A DNA stretch of 64,000 nucleotides from Oenanthe sinensis (lineage: Eukaryota; Streptophyta; Magnoliopsida; Apiales; Apiaceae). The notes beneath the pieces are model-generated. The model did not search any database. It saw only the letters and a list, made by a program, of their open reading frames with translations, and was not told the origin of the DNA. Positions 1 through 10,569 of the stretch are shown here, piece after piece. Position 1 is the stretch's first letter. Each line of letters starts with the position of its first letter. The DNA is taken from contig CM053796.1 in assembly GCA_028671895.1 (NCBI GenBank), positions 35,958,860 to 36,022,859 on the forward strand, read 5' to 3'. Both the position numbers and the translations under genes were made by a program.

Positions 1-1
1 T

Positions 2-2384
2 GGTATGGTTCAAATGCCACAAGTTAATTCTAAAGTCTATTATTTTGCACAAGGCCACATTGAACATGCCCAAGAAAATAATGTTGATTTTAAGAACTTC
101 CCTAGAGTTCCTCCGCTCGTACTTTGTAGAGTATCTTGTATTAAGTTCATGGCGGATATTGAGACTGATGAGGTCTATGCAAAAGTGAGGTTAGTGCCTT
201 TGAGAAGTAGTGAGTCTGAATATGATGAAGAGGGTTTTGTGGGATTTGATAAGAGTCGAGGTGAGGAAAAGTCGGCTTCTTTTGCTAAGACATTGACACA
301 ATCTGATGCTAATAATGGTGGAGGGTTTTCGGTGCCTAGGTATTGTGCTGAGACAATTTTTCCTAGGTTGGATTACTCTGCTGAGCCTCCTGTTCAAACC
401 ATTTTAGCCAAGGATGTTCATGGTCAGGTGTGGAAGTTTAGGCATATTTATAGAGGGACTCCGCGTAGGCATCTATTGACTACAGGGTGGAGTAATTTTG
501 TAAATCAGAAAAAGCTTGTAGCTGGGGATTCAATTGTGTTTCTGAGGGCAGACAATGGAGATCTTTGTGTTGGTATTCGTCGCGCAAAGAGAGGTATTGG
601 TGGAGGTCTAGAGTCACCTTGTGGATGGAATACGACTAATTGTGCCCCTAGATATAGTGGTTTTCTTGGTCATGCTAGTGGAGCTTTTGATGGCGGTGAA
701 AATGGTACGAGAAAAGTAAGTGGTGAATCTGTTTCTGAGGTAGCCACTCGGGTGGCTGAGGGAAAGGCCTTTGAGGTTGTTTATTACCCCCGAGCAAGCA
801 CACCAGAGTTTTTTGTGAAGGCCTCATCTGTTAAGGCTGCAATGAGAATCCAATGGTGCTCTGGAATGAGGTTTAAAATGCCTTTTGAGACGGAAGATTC
901 ATCTAGGATAAGCTGGTTCATGGGGACCATCTCTTCTGTTCATGTCGATGATCCTATTCGCTGGCCCAACTCTCTGTGGAGGCTTCTCCAGGTAAATTAT
1001 ATCCAAATTTATTTATGGTTCGTAAAATGTGAAGCATATTCTGGTGATATACTGATGGCAGTTCACATATTTATTGACACTGCTGTTAACAATAGATGTT
1101 AAAATTTTAAACTTCATAAGAGTATCGAAGAAACTATATTTTCATATTGTGTATAGAAATTTTGAGACTGGATGTTAGTATTATCACAAGATATCCTTCC
1201 TCTCTTTGGTCGTCAATAGCAGCTTTCATTTCATTTTCCTCGTAAATTTTAACTTATCATATACATCAATGATCAATTAACAGCAGTTAATTGAGCCTGT
1301 TATATTGTTTTTCAACAATGTGAAACTGCAACAAACTAGGGATCTTATGATATATCGGTTGTAACATTTTTGGCCAAAACATGTACAGGTAGCATGGGAT
1401 GAGCCAGATTTACTTCAGAATGTGAAGCGAGTCAACCCATGGTTGGTTGAACTTGTCTCAAATATGCCTGCAATCTATCAGTCGCCATTCTCGCCACCAA
1501 GAAAGAAGTTGCGGGTTCCACAGCCTCCAGATTGTTCCCTTATGGGGCAGCTTTCAATGCCATCAGTTCTCAGCAACCCCCTTAATATTCCTGCAGGCAT
1601 ACAGGGAGCCAGGCATGCTCAATATGGATTGTTTTCACATGATCCCCATTTTTACAAACTGCAGTCGGGTCTTTTTCCATTTGGGTTCCAGCAGATTAAT
1701 TATGGTGCTGCATTACCTTCTAAAATCCCCATCCATGAGTTCAATAACCCCCCCGAAAACAATGAAAATATCTCTTGTTTGCTGACCATCGGAAACTCTA
1801 GTCCTAGTTCAAACAATAATAGTAATTCTAAAGCAACACATTCGTTCTTTTTGTTCGGACAACCCATTCTGACCGAGCAGCAGCTCTCTCAAAGCTGCTC
1901 GGGGGACACTGTTAGAAGCAGTTCATTAAATGGGACAGCAAACCCCTCGGATGGTTCTGGATCAGCAGTTGTTCAGAATGGTACACTAGAAAGTTCATCT
2001 GATGAACAAAAATCAGGGTTTGGTGAGACTGAAACTACAGGCCATTGTAAGGTGTTCATGGAATCGGAGGATGTGGGTCGGATACTTGATCTGTCAGCTC
2101 TTGGTTCGTACGAAGAACTGTACAGAAAGTTACTCAACATGTTTAGCTTAGAAAGCTCGGAGATGTTGAGCAATGTGCTTTACCGGGACGAAGCTGGTGC
2201 AGTTAAACACACCGGAGACGAACCATTCAGGTATGTTATCTTTCTTTACAAACTATCATTTGATATATGAACAACATTAGATACTGACTCTTTTTTTCCC
2301 TTCAAATCATCTAGTAACTTTTCAAAGACAGCAAGAAGGATAACAATTCTGATGGATTCGAGCAGCGACAGCATGGGAAGATAG
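2..2384 (+). CDS. ARF10/16: Auxin response factor, ARF10/ARF16 clade (5' end missing)
   Basis: Nuclear transcription factor that binds auxin response elements. The ARF10/16/17 clade is generally repressive and controlled by miR160. Exons 2-991, 1389-2230 and 2315-2384 join in frame to 633 visible residues. The gene enters the window in frame; the first ~20-30 residues lie to the left. Seen in order: the N-terminal segment with VPPLVLCRV; the B3 DNA-binding domain (KSASFAKTLTQSDANNGGGF through RHLLTTGWSNFV to CVGIRRAKR); the ARF middle domain (FEVVYYPRASTPEF, SGMRFKMPFETEDSSRISWF, ending at WRLLQVAWDEPDLLQNVKRV across the first splice); a Ser/Asn/Pro-rich middle region; and a C-terminal PB1 domain (HCKVFMESEDVGR, GSYEELYRKL). 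The PB1 domain argues against ARF17, which lacks it. Introns are GT-AG at 992-1388 and 2231-2314. ARF10 against ARF16 cannot be decided here. Confidence 0.95.
1595..1615 (+). promoter_or_regulatory. miR160 target site in the ARF coding sequence
   Basis: The 20 bases 1596-1615 (GGCATACAGGGAG followed by CCAGGCA) are complementary to plant miR160. Only base 1595 (A, where T would pair with the 3' end of the microRNA) differs from the perfect site. The site encodes GIQGARH, the usual miR160 position in ARF10/16/17 genes. Cleavage would be expected opposite microRNA positions 10-11, inside the site. Confidence 0.95.
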
Positions 2385-2773
2385 AGAAAGATTAAACTCT
2401 ACATCAATTGTACAGTGAATTACTACTACATTGTTTCGTTTTAATTTGCATTTGTATTCTTGGATTTCGGAGTTTCAGACATCTGCAGACGTAGCTATGG
2501 ACTTTTGTATATGATATTCTATTGTCTTTGAATGGTTAATTTCTAAAGTGTTAATGTTCTGTTTAATATTGTCATATTGCATAGATTAATATGACAACAT
2601 GACCAGACTGCTTCAATGAATTATATGACCACTGTTCTATGAGTATGACAAATTCTCGGTCTTGTTTAGAGTAAATTAGTAATGCTAGTCTTTATCATGA
2701 AGGTTCTTGGATGTTTAGAGCCTTAAGCCATGTAAAATTTCTACTAATCATAAACATTAAGTATCAAAAAACC

Positions 2774-2860
2774 GGGCATGATTGGATAGTCGAGATGATA
2801 AAGGGTTTACTCTCCATCGTCCTGGTTTTGATCGACTCTAACTCACTCCGAATTTTTTTT
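2774..2860 (+). mobile_element. tRNA-derived SINE-like copy A
   Basis: This stretch aligns by eye with 14821-14910: GATTGGATA, then a short gap, GGGTTTA(C/T)(T/C)CTC, ATCGTC or GTCGTC, CCTGG, TCGACTCT, ACTCAC or GCTCAC. Both copies hold a box-B-like TCGA motif about 40 bases after a box-A-like segment, as in tRNA-derived SINEs. In this copy box B is decayed (GATCGACTC), and a T-rich and A-rich tail follows. I cannot name the family. Confidence 0.5.
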
Positions 2861-3603
2861 AAAACAGTTGTAAAGGCTATAGCCACTATTTTTGCCATTT
2901 ACTAACACGAACCCAACACAAAATCTAAAACTCGAATATTGATGCTAAATATTTTCGAGATTCTCCTCTTCTCAATTTTGCAAAATTTTAATTATTTCCT
3001 TGTTATCCAAACAAACTTGGGATTGAAACGTTGATCATGATCCCCATAATCCACATAAGTGCGTATGTCTTTCTTTCAACAACTGTAAAAGCTAGTCCTT
3101 CAATGCCGCAAGTGCGGGTTGGGTAATGCATGTGGATTTGAGCTTTGTATAAATTACTAATCGTAGACTTAAGTTTGTTTAGTTTATTAAACCATTGAAT
3201 TTTGAGCTAATTAACTGCTCTTCAACGAGATTTAAAGAGTTTGTCTGCTGGAACGTTCCTCTGTCCACACGCCACGCTGCTGGGAAGTGACCTTCACTTG
3301 ACTTGCACTTGACTTGTTATATTTTACATACCTCCTCCAAAAATTACGTTTATTATAAAGAACATTAGTTGAATAAATTTTATAATATATGTTTTTAATT
3401 ATTATATTTAAAAATGAGGATACAATCAAGTTTTAAATAGTCGAATTTTTGAAACAATAAATATAGGGGTGGTTGTTGAAAATTTACACTTACATTCGTA
3501 TTTAAAAAGGAATGAACAGTTTATAAAAAAGAAATTTTATTTTTAAAACAAATATGTAAAACGGCAGAGGAATTAAAATTTTGAAATATGATTTAAAACA
3601 TAT

Positions 3604-3830
3604 TTTCTCCCTTTGGTTTTACTTGGCGCTTGACTTTTTGACAGACATCTTTAGGAATTTGATTACATAGTTAAATTTATTATTTTAAATTTTTTTTTTC
3701 AATAAAAATATTAAAATAAAACTTTTATTCATAAAAAAATTTAAAAAATAATAATTTTAATTATGTAGTCAAAACTCTTAAAAGAGTGTGTCAAAAAGTC
3801 AAATATCAAATATTACCAAGCAGATGGATA
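3604..3830. mobile_element. Foldback (MITE-like) element
   Basis: The arm near 3628-3680 (TTGACTTTTTGACAGACATC, then TTTAGGAATTTGATTACATA) recurs inverted near 3765-3815, where the + strand reads ATGTAGTCAAAACTCTTAAA and GTGTGTCAAAAAGTCAAATA. The spacer is AT-rich. Arms of ~50 bp around a short non-coding core indicate a miniature inverted-repeat element. The exact ends and target duplication are not clear. Confidence 0.5.
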
Positions 3831-5800
3831 TATCTTCGAAATTTGGAGGATATTTTAAGTTAAAATTTAAATCTATTTACTTCATCCTACATGGAGAGAT
3901 TATTCACAAAATAAAATAGGCTCATTTAAGAAAAATGAAAAGAAAATCTACAAAATAAAATAGACTATGTTTTGCAAATTTTCTCCCCACGTTTCGAGTA
4001 AATTAATGAATACAGTGTACTGTGATTAGTGTGCTTATTTTAAACCCCAAGTGTAGAAGGCTTCTACTATGCCGCAAATAGTGTTCTGGATTTTTGTTGG
4101 GAGTCCAACTCTGCAAAATTTAATTATTACTCGTAGTAAACTTAATTACACTGTCCTAACCAAAGATTAGCCAGGGTGGTAATTTAAGAGTTTGTCGGTC
4201 AAAGTCAAACGGATCGGATTGGGTATTGACTTTTTTGTAGTGACTTTTGTACTTGCCGGTTTATGAGTCGACTAAGTATGAGTCTGATCATAGTTGGTTC
4301 GATTAATATATTGATTCACATTTTATTCGGATTTGAATTAAAATTTTAATAATTTATTTAAATTTGAATCGAATTCAAATAATAATAATTATATTTGATT
4401 CGATTTGATTTGAATAAATATCAAACTAGTATACTCGCATTCATATATAGCAATTTTATAAAATTAATTTTTTTTAAAATTATATTATAATAAATAAAAA
4501 TATTTAATTTACAAACATACCTACATATATATGGAGTAACTCAATTAAAGAACTACATTCTCGGCCACTAGAGTATTGATTTTGTTGAAAACTGCGGTAA
4601 TAATTGTCTTTTTGATTTATTGTTATTTTTTTTTGATTTTTTGTTTTTTTTTAACATTTGTTCAACATTTTTTTATATTTTGTATGTTATTTATGTTCTA
4701 CAATATTATTTATATTTAGAAATTATTTTTTGTATTTTTTAATGTTATGTAATATATAATTCAAGGTCTAGTAATTTGCAATGAGTTATTTCCGCACGCA
4801 TGTGATGATCTCAGCCCTCTGCTTAAGAATAATGCAACAGGTACTTTTTTTTGTGTGAATAAAATGCAACAGGTACTTATTGAATTTCTCAGTTAACTAA
4901 ATTGCTTATTCAATGGACGTAAACCTTACATATATATTAGATTTTATTTTTTTTCGTTTGTATTCATGAAAATAAAGTAGTTTTCAAAATAAAGAAATTC
5001 TTTCAAAAGAGTAATGAATTTCTGAAAAATGACTTTTCCTTTTAAAAAAAAGGAAATTTTTCTAACCCTTTTGCATATTCTTTTTCAAATGATAAAAAAT
5101 ATTTCCTCAAAAATTATTTTTCAAAATCAAGTTATTTCTCAACAAATAAATGTAGGCTAAAAAGTGACGGAGACCAAGTTGTTGGGTCTTTGTAGAGGGA
5201 AAAGTTGAGTGCAGCTTGAAATCTCAAGTTATCCCAAGAGGTATTTTGGCCCAAGTAGGGTTTACAAATTTATTCTAACCAAACAATACCTTTGGCCCAA
5301 CTAGTATTTTCTACCCCAATTATCAATTTTGGGACAACTAAAACATGAAATCAAGGCATGTAAACTCAATAAGAGGTTTGTGGCTATGAAAAGTAGTGCT
5401 CCACTTTTATTGACACATTAAATTTATTTAATACTCTACCGCAAAATAAAAGGGACAAATTTAAACATGTTAGCAGTACCCCATGCATCTTTAAGACCAA
5501 TTGATTTGAGAGATTTAGAACAAGTATTGAACATCAAGTGATAAGGTGCCAAATAACTTACTTGTAACTTATCAATAGCTCTACATAGAGGTGGTTAACG
5601 CATACATAACCATAGATTAATACACTTTTACAATTTGGGGCGAAATGTATAAAAATTAGTTTATTTGATCAAACATCAATTATGACATTCATCTGTTTGT
5701 AGTGCCAAGTTAATATCCAAAAAATGCATGCCTTTGCAAAATGAATTTATATTCAATGAGTCAAGTAGAAAGTCCCCGAGTAAATATGTCAAGTCATGAC

Positions 5801-5860
5801 CAGGACGGGCCCTGAAGGGTGCGGGGTGACTGCCGGGCTCAAAAAATTTTGGGCCATTTA

Positions 5861-5906
<46 letters not shown>

Positions 5907-6539
5907 CCTAATTAAAAAAATTATAAAGTCAATAATTTTCATAATATATAAATTAATAATTTAAAAATATATGTTATTATAGGGCTCATAAAACTAAAAA
6001 TAAGTACTAATTACATATGTGTATATATATAATATATATGTGTGTATTCTTAAAAACTAGATAATTCATTATTAAAAAAAAAGTTGAACGATATTTTAGA
6101 GTTAGTGGGAAGATTGTGCAAAGATTGAAAAACCGTAAAATTTTGTCTTTAAACTTATACTGTATGACTCAATACTCATATTGACATATATATTTTGATA
6201 TAAAAATTCAATTTTTTTCAAACTCTCAGTAAGAATTTTGGTGTTATTACTTCTTTATAAGTTAATTGTTTGATTTTTGAATTATATGATGTTACCTAAA
6301 AAATAATTATCTCGATGTGAAAATAGAAAAAAAAACGAGAGACACAAAAAGGGGTTATGGATAATTTTGTTATCCAAAAAGTAGATTTTCAAGAAAACTT
6401 GATAAAAATTTAGTGGAAATAAATAAAGATTTAGAAAAATTTACCGTATGATTTTTTTTATTGTTTTTATTGTTATACTGAAAAATATTTTTAGGAGTTC
6501 ATTTAAAATTTTCACCGCGAATTATCAGGAAGGGCCATG
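5801..6539. mobile_element. Non-autonomous hAT-type DNA transposon, 739 bp
   Basis: The element is flanked by identical 8-bp sequences GTCATGAC at 5793-5800 and 6540-6547. It begins CAGGACGGGCCCTGA. Its right end, read inward on the minus strand, begins CATGGCCCTTCCTGA, so the ends are imperfect inverted repeats starting with CA, as in hAT elements, which make 8-bp target duplications. The interior is AT-rich, has a (TA)n tract at 5870-5904 and encodes no transposase. The duplicated octamer is itself a palindrome, which slightly weakens the TSD argument. The matching ends support the call. Confidence 0.75.
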
Positions 6540-6547
6540 GTCATGAC

Positions 6548-7337
6548 AACTTTAAAAACGCAGTACGATTTCTCAACGAACTCAGTTTGCATGCTAGGGT
6601 ATGTACATATGACCAGTTCATCACTTGTTTGGGGTTGGGGACATAACTCAGCTGATACCTAGTTGAATTAGTAATCCAATTTTCACCACCTTTTCATAAA
6701 ACCACAACTATAATTGAGTTATTTCTAGATTATACTTGGTACACTATAACAGGACTGGAAACTATAACTTTAATATAAACAGGGAGAGTCAAGGTGTGTA
6801 CATTTATAACTGGTGTGGCCTCAACAACAAACACATTAAGATGTATAGGTTTTACATTATTCTTTCAAACTCATCCAACTTAGTCCCACAAGATCTCAAA
6901 TATCTAAAAATAATTGTCAAAGGAAGATAAAAAGGAAAAATTAGAGATAATTACGGGTTCAAATGTCATATAATTGTAAAATTATTTTTCTTTATTAGCC
7001 TATATTAGCACTAAAATATTTTTCTGAAACAAACACAAGTTAGCTTCATACAAATTTGTTAAGTATATATAGTGAAACTGAAAATCTAAACTCCTTCCTA
7101 GGATTCTTCTCTTCCTCACAATCTTCAAACACCAATTCATCTCTCTCCCCCCCCCCCCCCCTTTTTTTGCATAAATAAAATGATCCATTCATTTATAAAT
7201 TTTCTCTTTCTTTCATTTCCTCGAACTCCTTTCTCATCCAGCCAGCCCCAATGGCTGCTTCACCTTCTTTCCTATAGGATTAATCTCCAAATTACCTATT
7301 TATTAATAGGATTGTATTTTAACAAACTAAAGACAGG
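6548..7337. other. Upstream region of the GATL gene
   Basis: Non-coding DNA. A TATA-like AGTATATATAGTG lies near 7060-7072. A homopolymer of 15 C at 7147-7161 sits in a pyrimidine-rich stretch, probably in the leader. No open reading frame of interest. Confidence 0.4.
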
Positions 7338-8327
7338 ATGGCCTTTAAGAGCTATTTGATAACTCTGGGCCTCCTGTCTCTCTCCCTTATTACAACTGCC
7401 ACAGCCACCACGGCCAACACCTTTCGTGAGGCCCCGGCATTCATCAATGGGGCAGAATGCACCAACTCTTCAATCCATGTGGCAATGACCCTTGATGCAA
7501 ACTACCTCCGAGGCACCATTGCTGCTGTTTTATCCATTCTCCAGCATTCCACCTGCCCAGAAAACGTTGTGTTCCACTTCCTCTGGTCCCAAGATGACCC
7601 CGAAATCTATTCTAGCATCAACTCCACATTCCCTTACCTCAATTTCAACCTCTACCTCTTTGATTCTAATCGAGTCAGCGATAAAATATCAAGGTCCATT
7701 CGCCTAGCCCTCGATCAGCCTCTAAACTACGCAAGAATCTACCTGGCTGATATCTTACCAGAGCAAGTAGACCGTGTAATTTACCTAGACTCCGATCTTG
7801 TGGTGGTAGATGACATTACAAAGCTATGGGAAGTTGACTTGGAGGCCAAGGTACTTGCGGCCCCTGAATATTGCCATGCAAATTTCACACAATACTTCAC
7901 GACTGGGTTCTGGTCTGACCTGGAATATGCCAAGACATTTGAAGGGCGAAATCCATGCTACTTCAACACAGGGGTGATGGTGGTAGACCTAGACAGATGG
8001 AGACAAGGAGGGTACACACAGAAAGTTGAGGAATGGATGTTAGTGCAGAAGCAAAAGAGAATATATCACTTGGGGTCAATGCCACCAATTTTGTTGGTAT
8101 TGGCAGGAAACATAAAAGGGGTAGATCATAGATGGAATCAACACGGGTTAGGTGGTGATAATTTGGAGGGGAATTGCAGAGGTTTGCATCCAGGGCCTAT
8201 TAGTTTGTTGCATTGGAGTGGGAAAGGTAAGCCATGGTTGAGGTTGGATTCTAGGAAACCTTGCACTGTTGATCATTTGTGGGCTCCTTATGATCTCTAT
8301 CGTTCATCCACTCATCTTTTCGAGTAA
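7338..8327 (+). CDS. GATL4: Galacturonosyltransferase-like protein, GATL3/GATL4 type
   Basis: GT8-family retaining glycosyltransferase of the secretory pathway, thought to act in pectin or xylan biosynthesis in the Golgi. It is intronless, 329 residues, as usual for GATL genes (about 340-390). Residues 1-25 are a hydrophobic signal peptide; GATLs characteristically lack the long stem of GAUTs. Seen: IHVAMTLDANYLRG (46-59), the metal and nucleotide-sugar DxD motif DSD at 151-153 within IYLDSDLVVVDD, FNTGVMVVDLDRW (209-221), NQHGLGGDN (267-275) and HWSGKGKPW (292-300). Ends at LYRSSTHLFE. FREAPAF and ALDQPLNYARIYLAD resemble the GATL3/4 branch from memory of that family. The branch assignment is less certain than the family. 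Confidence 0.93.
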   Translation: MAFKSYLITLGLLSLSLITTATATTANTFREAPAFINGAECTNSSIHVAMTLDANYLRGTIAAVLSILQHSTCPENVVFHFLWSQDDPEIYSSINSTFPYLNFNLYLFDSNRVSDKISRSIRLALDQPLNYARIYLADILPEQVDRVIYLDSDLVVVDDITKLWEVDLEAKVLAAPEYCHANFTQYFTTGFWSDLEYAKTFEGRNPCYFNTGVMVVDLDRWRQGGYTQKVEEWMLVQKQKRIYHLGSMPPILLVLAGNIKGVDHRWNQHGLGGDNLEGNCRGLHPGPISLLHWSGKGKPWLRLDSRKPCTVDHLWAPYDLYRSSTHLFE

Positions 8328-10569
8328 TCTTGAGATGCACTACATGGTATATAAATATACATCTTGAAAGCGAACATCAAGTTTAACTAACAAAGTTATA
8401 CTTATATACACACACATGCATGCATTAAATCTTGGTTATTTGATCGCTAGCTAACTAAGGTCAGTGACCAGATACCTGATTAATGAGGGAAATTTCTTCT
8501 GAAACCAGCTTCCTATATTATATGTAATTACGAGGAAAAGAAGAGGAGAGGAGAAAAAAAACTAGTACTATTGTGATATGGAAGATCAGAGTATTATTAC
8601 TTGCTTACTATACATTATTTCTTCTTCTTTTCCTTGCAAGCAAATTTTGAAGGAAAATTTAGAGATGATTGGGCGGTCACGGGGAATTAATATTAGATTT
8701 TTTGTTCATATGTGTTTGTGGTTTTCTGGTGTCAATCAGCATTTTGATGATAATAGAGCTTGCATTTGCGTTAGTATTGTCTCTATCTTCATCTCATTAT
8801 TCATGCCACGGGTAGTTTCAAACATTATTATTATTATTATTATTATCTACTATCACTAACAAATGTTTTGCTTTATAAAAAATCTCACAGCAATAAGCAA
8901 TGTGTATTAGTCTCATAAAAGACATTTTTTAGAAAGAACAAGTATACATTTCACAAAAATTCATTTCATATACAAAACTAACCTCTGTTTTCTTTTCTTT
9001 CCTGAATGACCTGAATCTTATAGTGTATGGAAAGCTTTTATGGAAAATCATGAGCAATCTTATACAAGTAAATTGGTAACACGTATGATAACATAATAGA
9101 ACACAACATTCATCGAAGCACCAAAGTCTGCTTAGCTAATAGTTTACTTTGGCACCGGAAGTAACTGAAACACAGACCCATCAACAGACTATTATAAACT
9201 TTTGAAAGTAACTCCCCTAAACCCCTAATAGAAACCACAATGGAGTCATGAAGAAAATGCACGAGTAATGCAACGATCGATTTAAAACATCATCCAGCTA
9301 TGCTAAGAACTTCTTCACACTGTGTTTGTCAATCTTCTTTCATAATCAAATTTATGCAATCATATATTGAGATTAATCTCACATAATTTTCGTGTGTTTA
9401 AATTTTTTTCCATACAAATATAGGAGAATGTTATTGTAATTAGAGAAAAAGGAACGTAATTATACATAATATTCTGAAATTATAATAGCACACTCATGTT
9501 TTAATATGAGATTTGAGTATAACCTCATGGAAATTATGTGAGGTCGACCTCAGGATCCTCAATCTCTTGTAATTATAAAAAATTATATGCAATTATTAAA
9601 AAATCATTATTATTTTATCCTAAAAAAATACTTGCATCTATTGAAGAATGCAAACAGTAGCTATTGGAATTCAAAGATCGAATGGTGTCTCAAAAGTTTA
9701 TTAAGCGGTCCGCGAACAATGTAACTCACTATTTAGCTTATTTAGCTAGATATAGTTGTTTTGTGTTGGTGATCGCACGTGGTGGGTGGGAAATGCACAC
9801 ACAAAGTTCATTCATGTTCTCAAGAACGACTTGATTAATTAATAAAATTTCATTTCTCTGACAAAAAGAAAGATAATTTCAATCTCAGAAACTTTATTCT
9901 CTCATTTATTTATTCTTATTTCATATAGATCAATTTATATATTTATAATATTGTATAGAGATCAAATCGTATCAAATATTGATCAATAATATTTTCTTTA
10001 TACATGTTACTTATTATTTAGAATTTAACTTTTATAATGTTTTATATGTGTCACAAAATGTCAATTCAACAATATCCTAATAATCCCGTAAATCATTAGA
10101 AGTTTAGAATATTCTCAAAATCACTGACATGTCCTATTTTTAGGGATACTCTAAATATCTCATATTTCATTTTTATAAATAAAACATTCATTTACGTCCT
10201 TTTTTCTTCATTTTTCTATCTCTTCCCTCCTTTATAAAATTAGTTAAATTCAAATTTATCATAATAATAACAATAGGTAATGAACCTGGAAGAGATTATT
10301 GGGGTTGCAAATAAATTGGATTATTACTTAAATTATTAAAACTCATTATTTTACCCTGAAACATGACCATACTAAATTAAGGCCCGGGCCCATCGCATTT
10401 TACGAATATGCTGGCGCTACAGGCTCGAAATTCAATCTGTTTTATAGAGTATAATTTTGTCTCTCTCGTACTCTCCTCTCGGACCGCTCTTTGTACTCGA
10501 CCAACTTGGCTCCCTATCTATATACACACACATATACGTACATATATAACTGCAATTCTCGGCGATCAA
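8328..10569. other. Intergenic, GATL 3' region to PGM-family leader
   Basis: Non-coding AT-rich DNA with a (TTA)n tract near 8824-8847. A T-rich stretch at about 10135-10285 (TAGTTAAATTCAAATTTAT, ataataacaa, taatgaa) resembles 28045-28195 and may be a dispersed repeat. The last ~150 bases before 10570 are pyrimidine-rich and probably the 5' UTR of the next gene. Confidence 0.5.

Larger units (their letters stand above)
2385..5800. other. Intergenic, ARF 3' UTR then AT-rich DNA
   Basis: The ARF 3' UTR probably covers roughly the first 200 bases. The rest is AT-rich DNA between ARF and the GATL gene. It holds a SINE-like copy near 2.8 kb and a foldback element near 3.6-3.8 kb (listed separately). 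No open frame in it has codon structure or a family match that I recognise. The left target duplication of the hAT element is 5793-5800. Confidence 0.6.
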
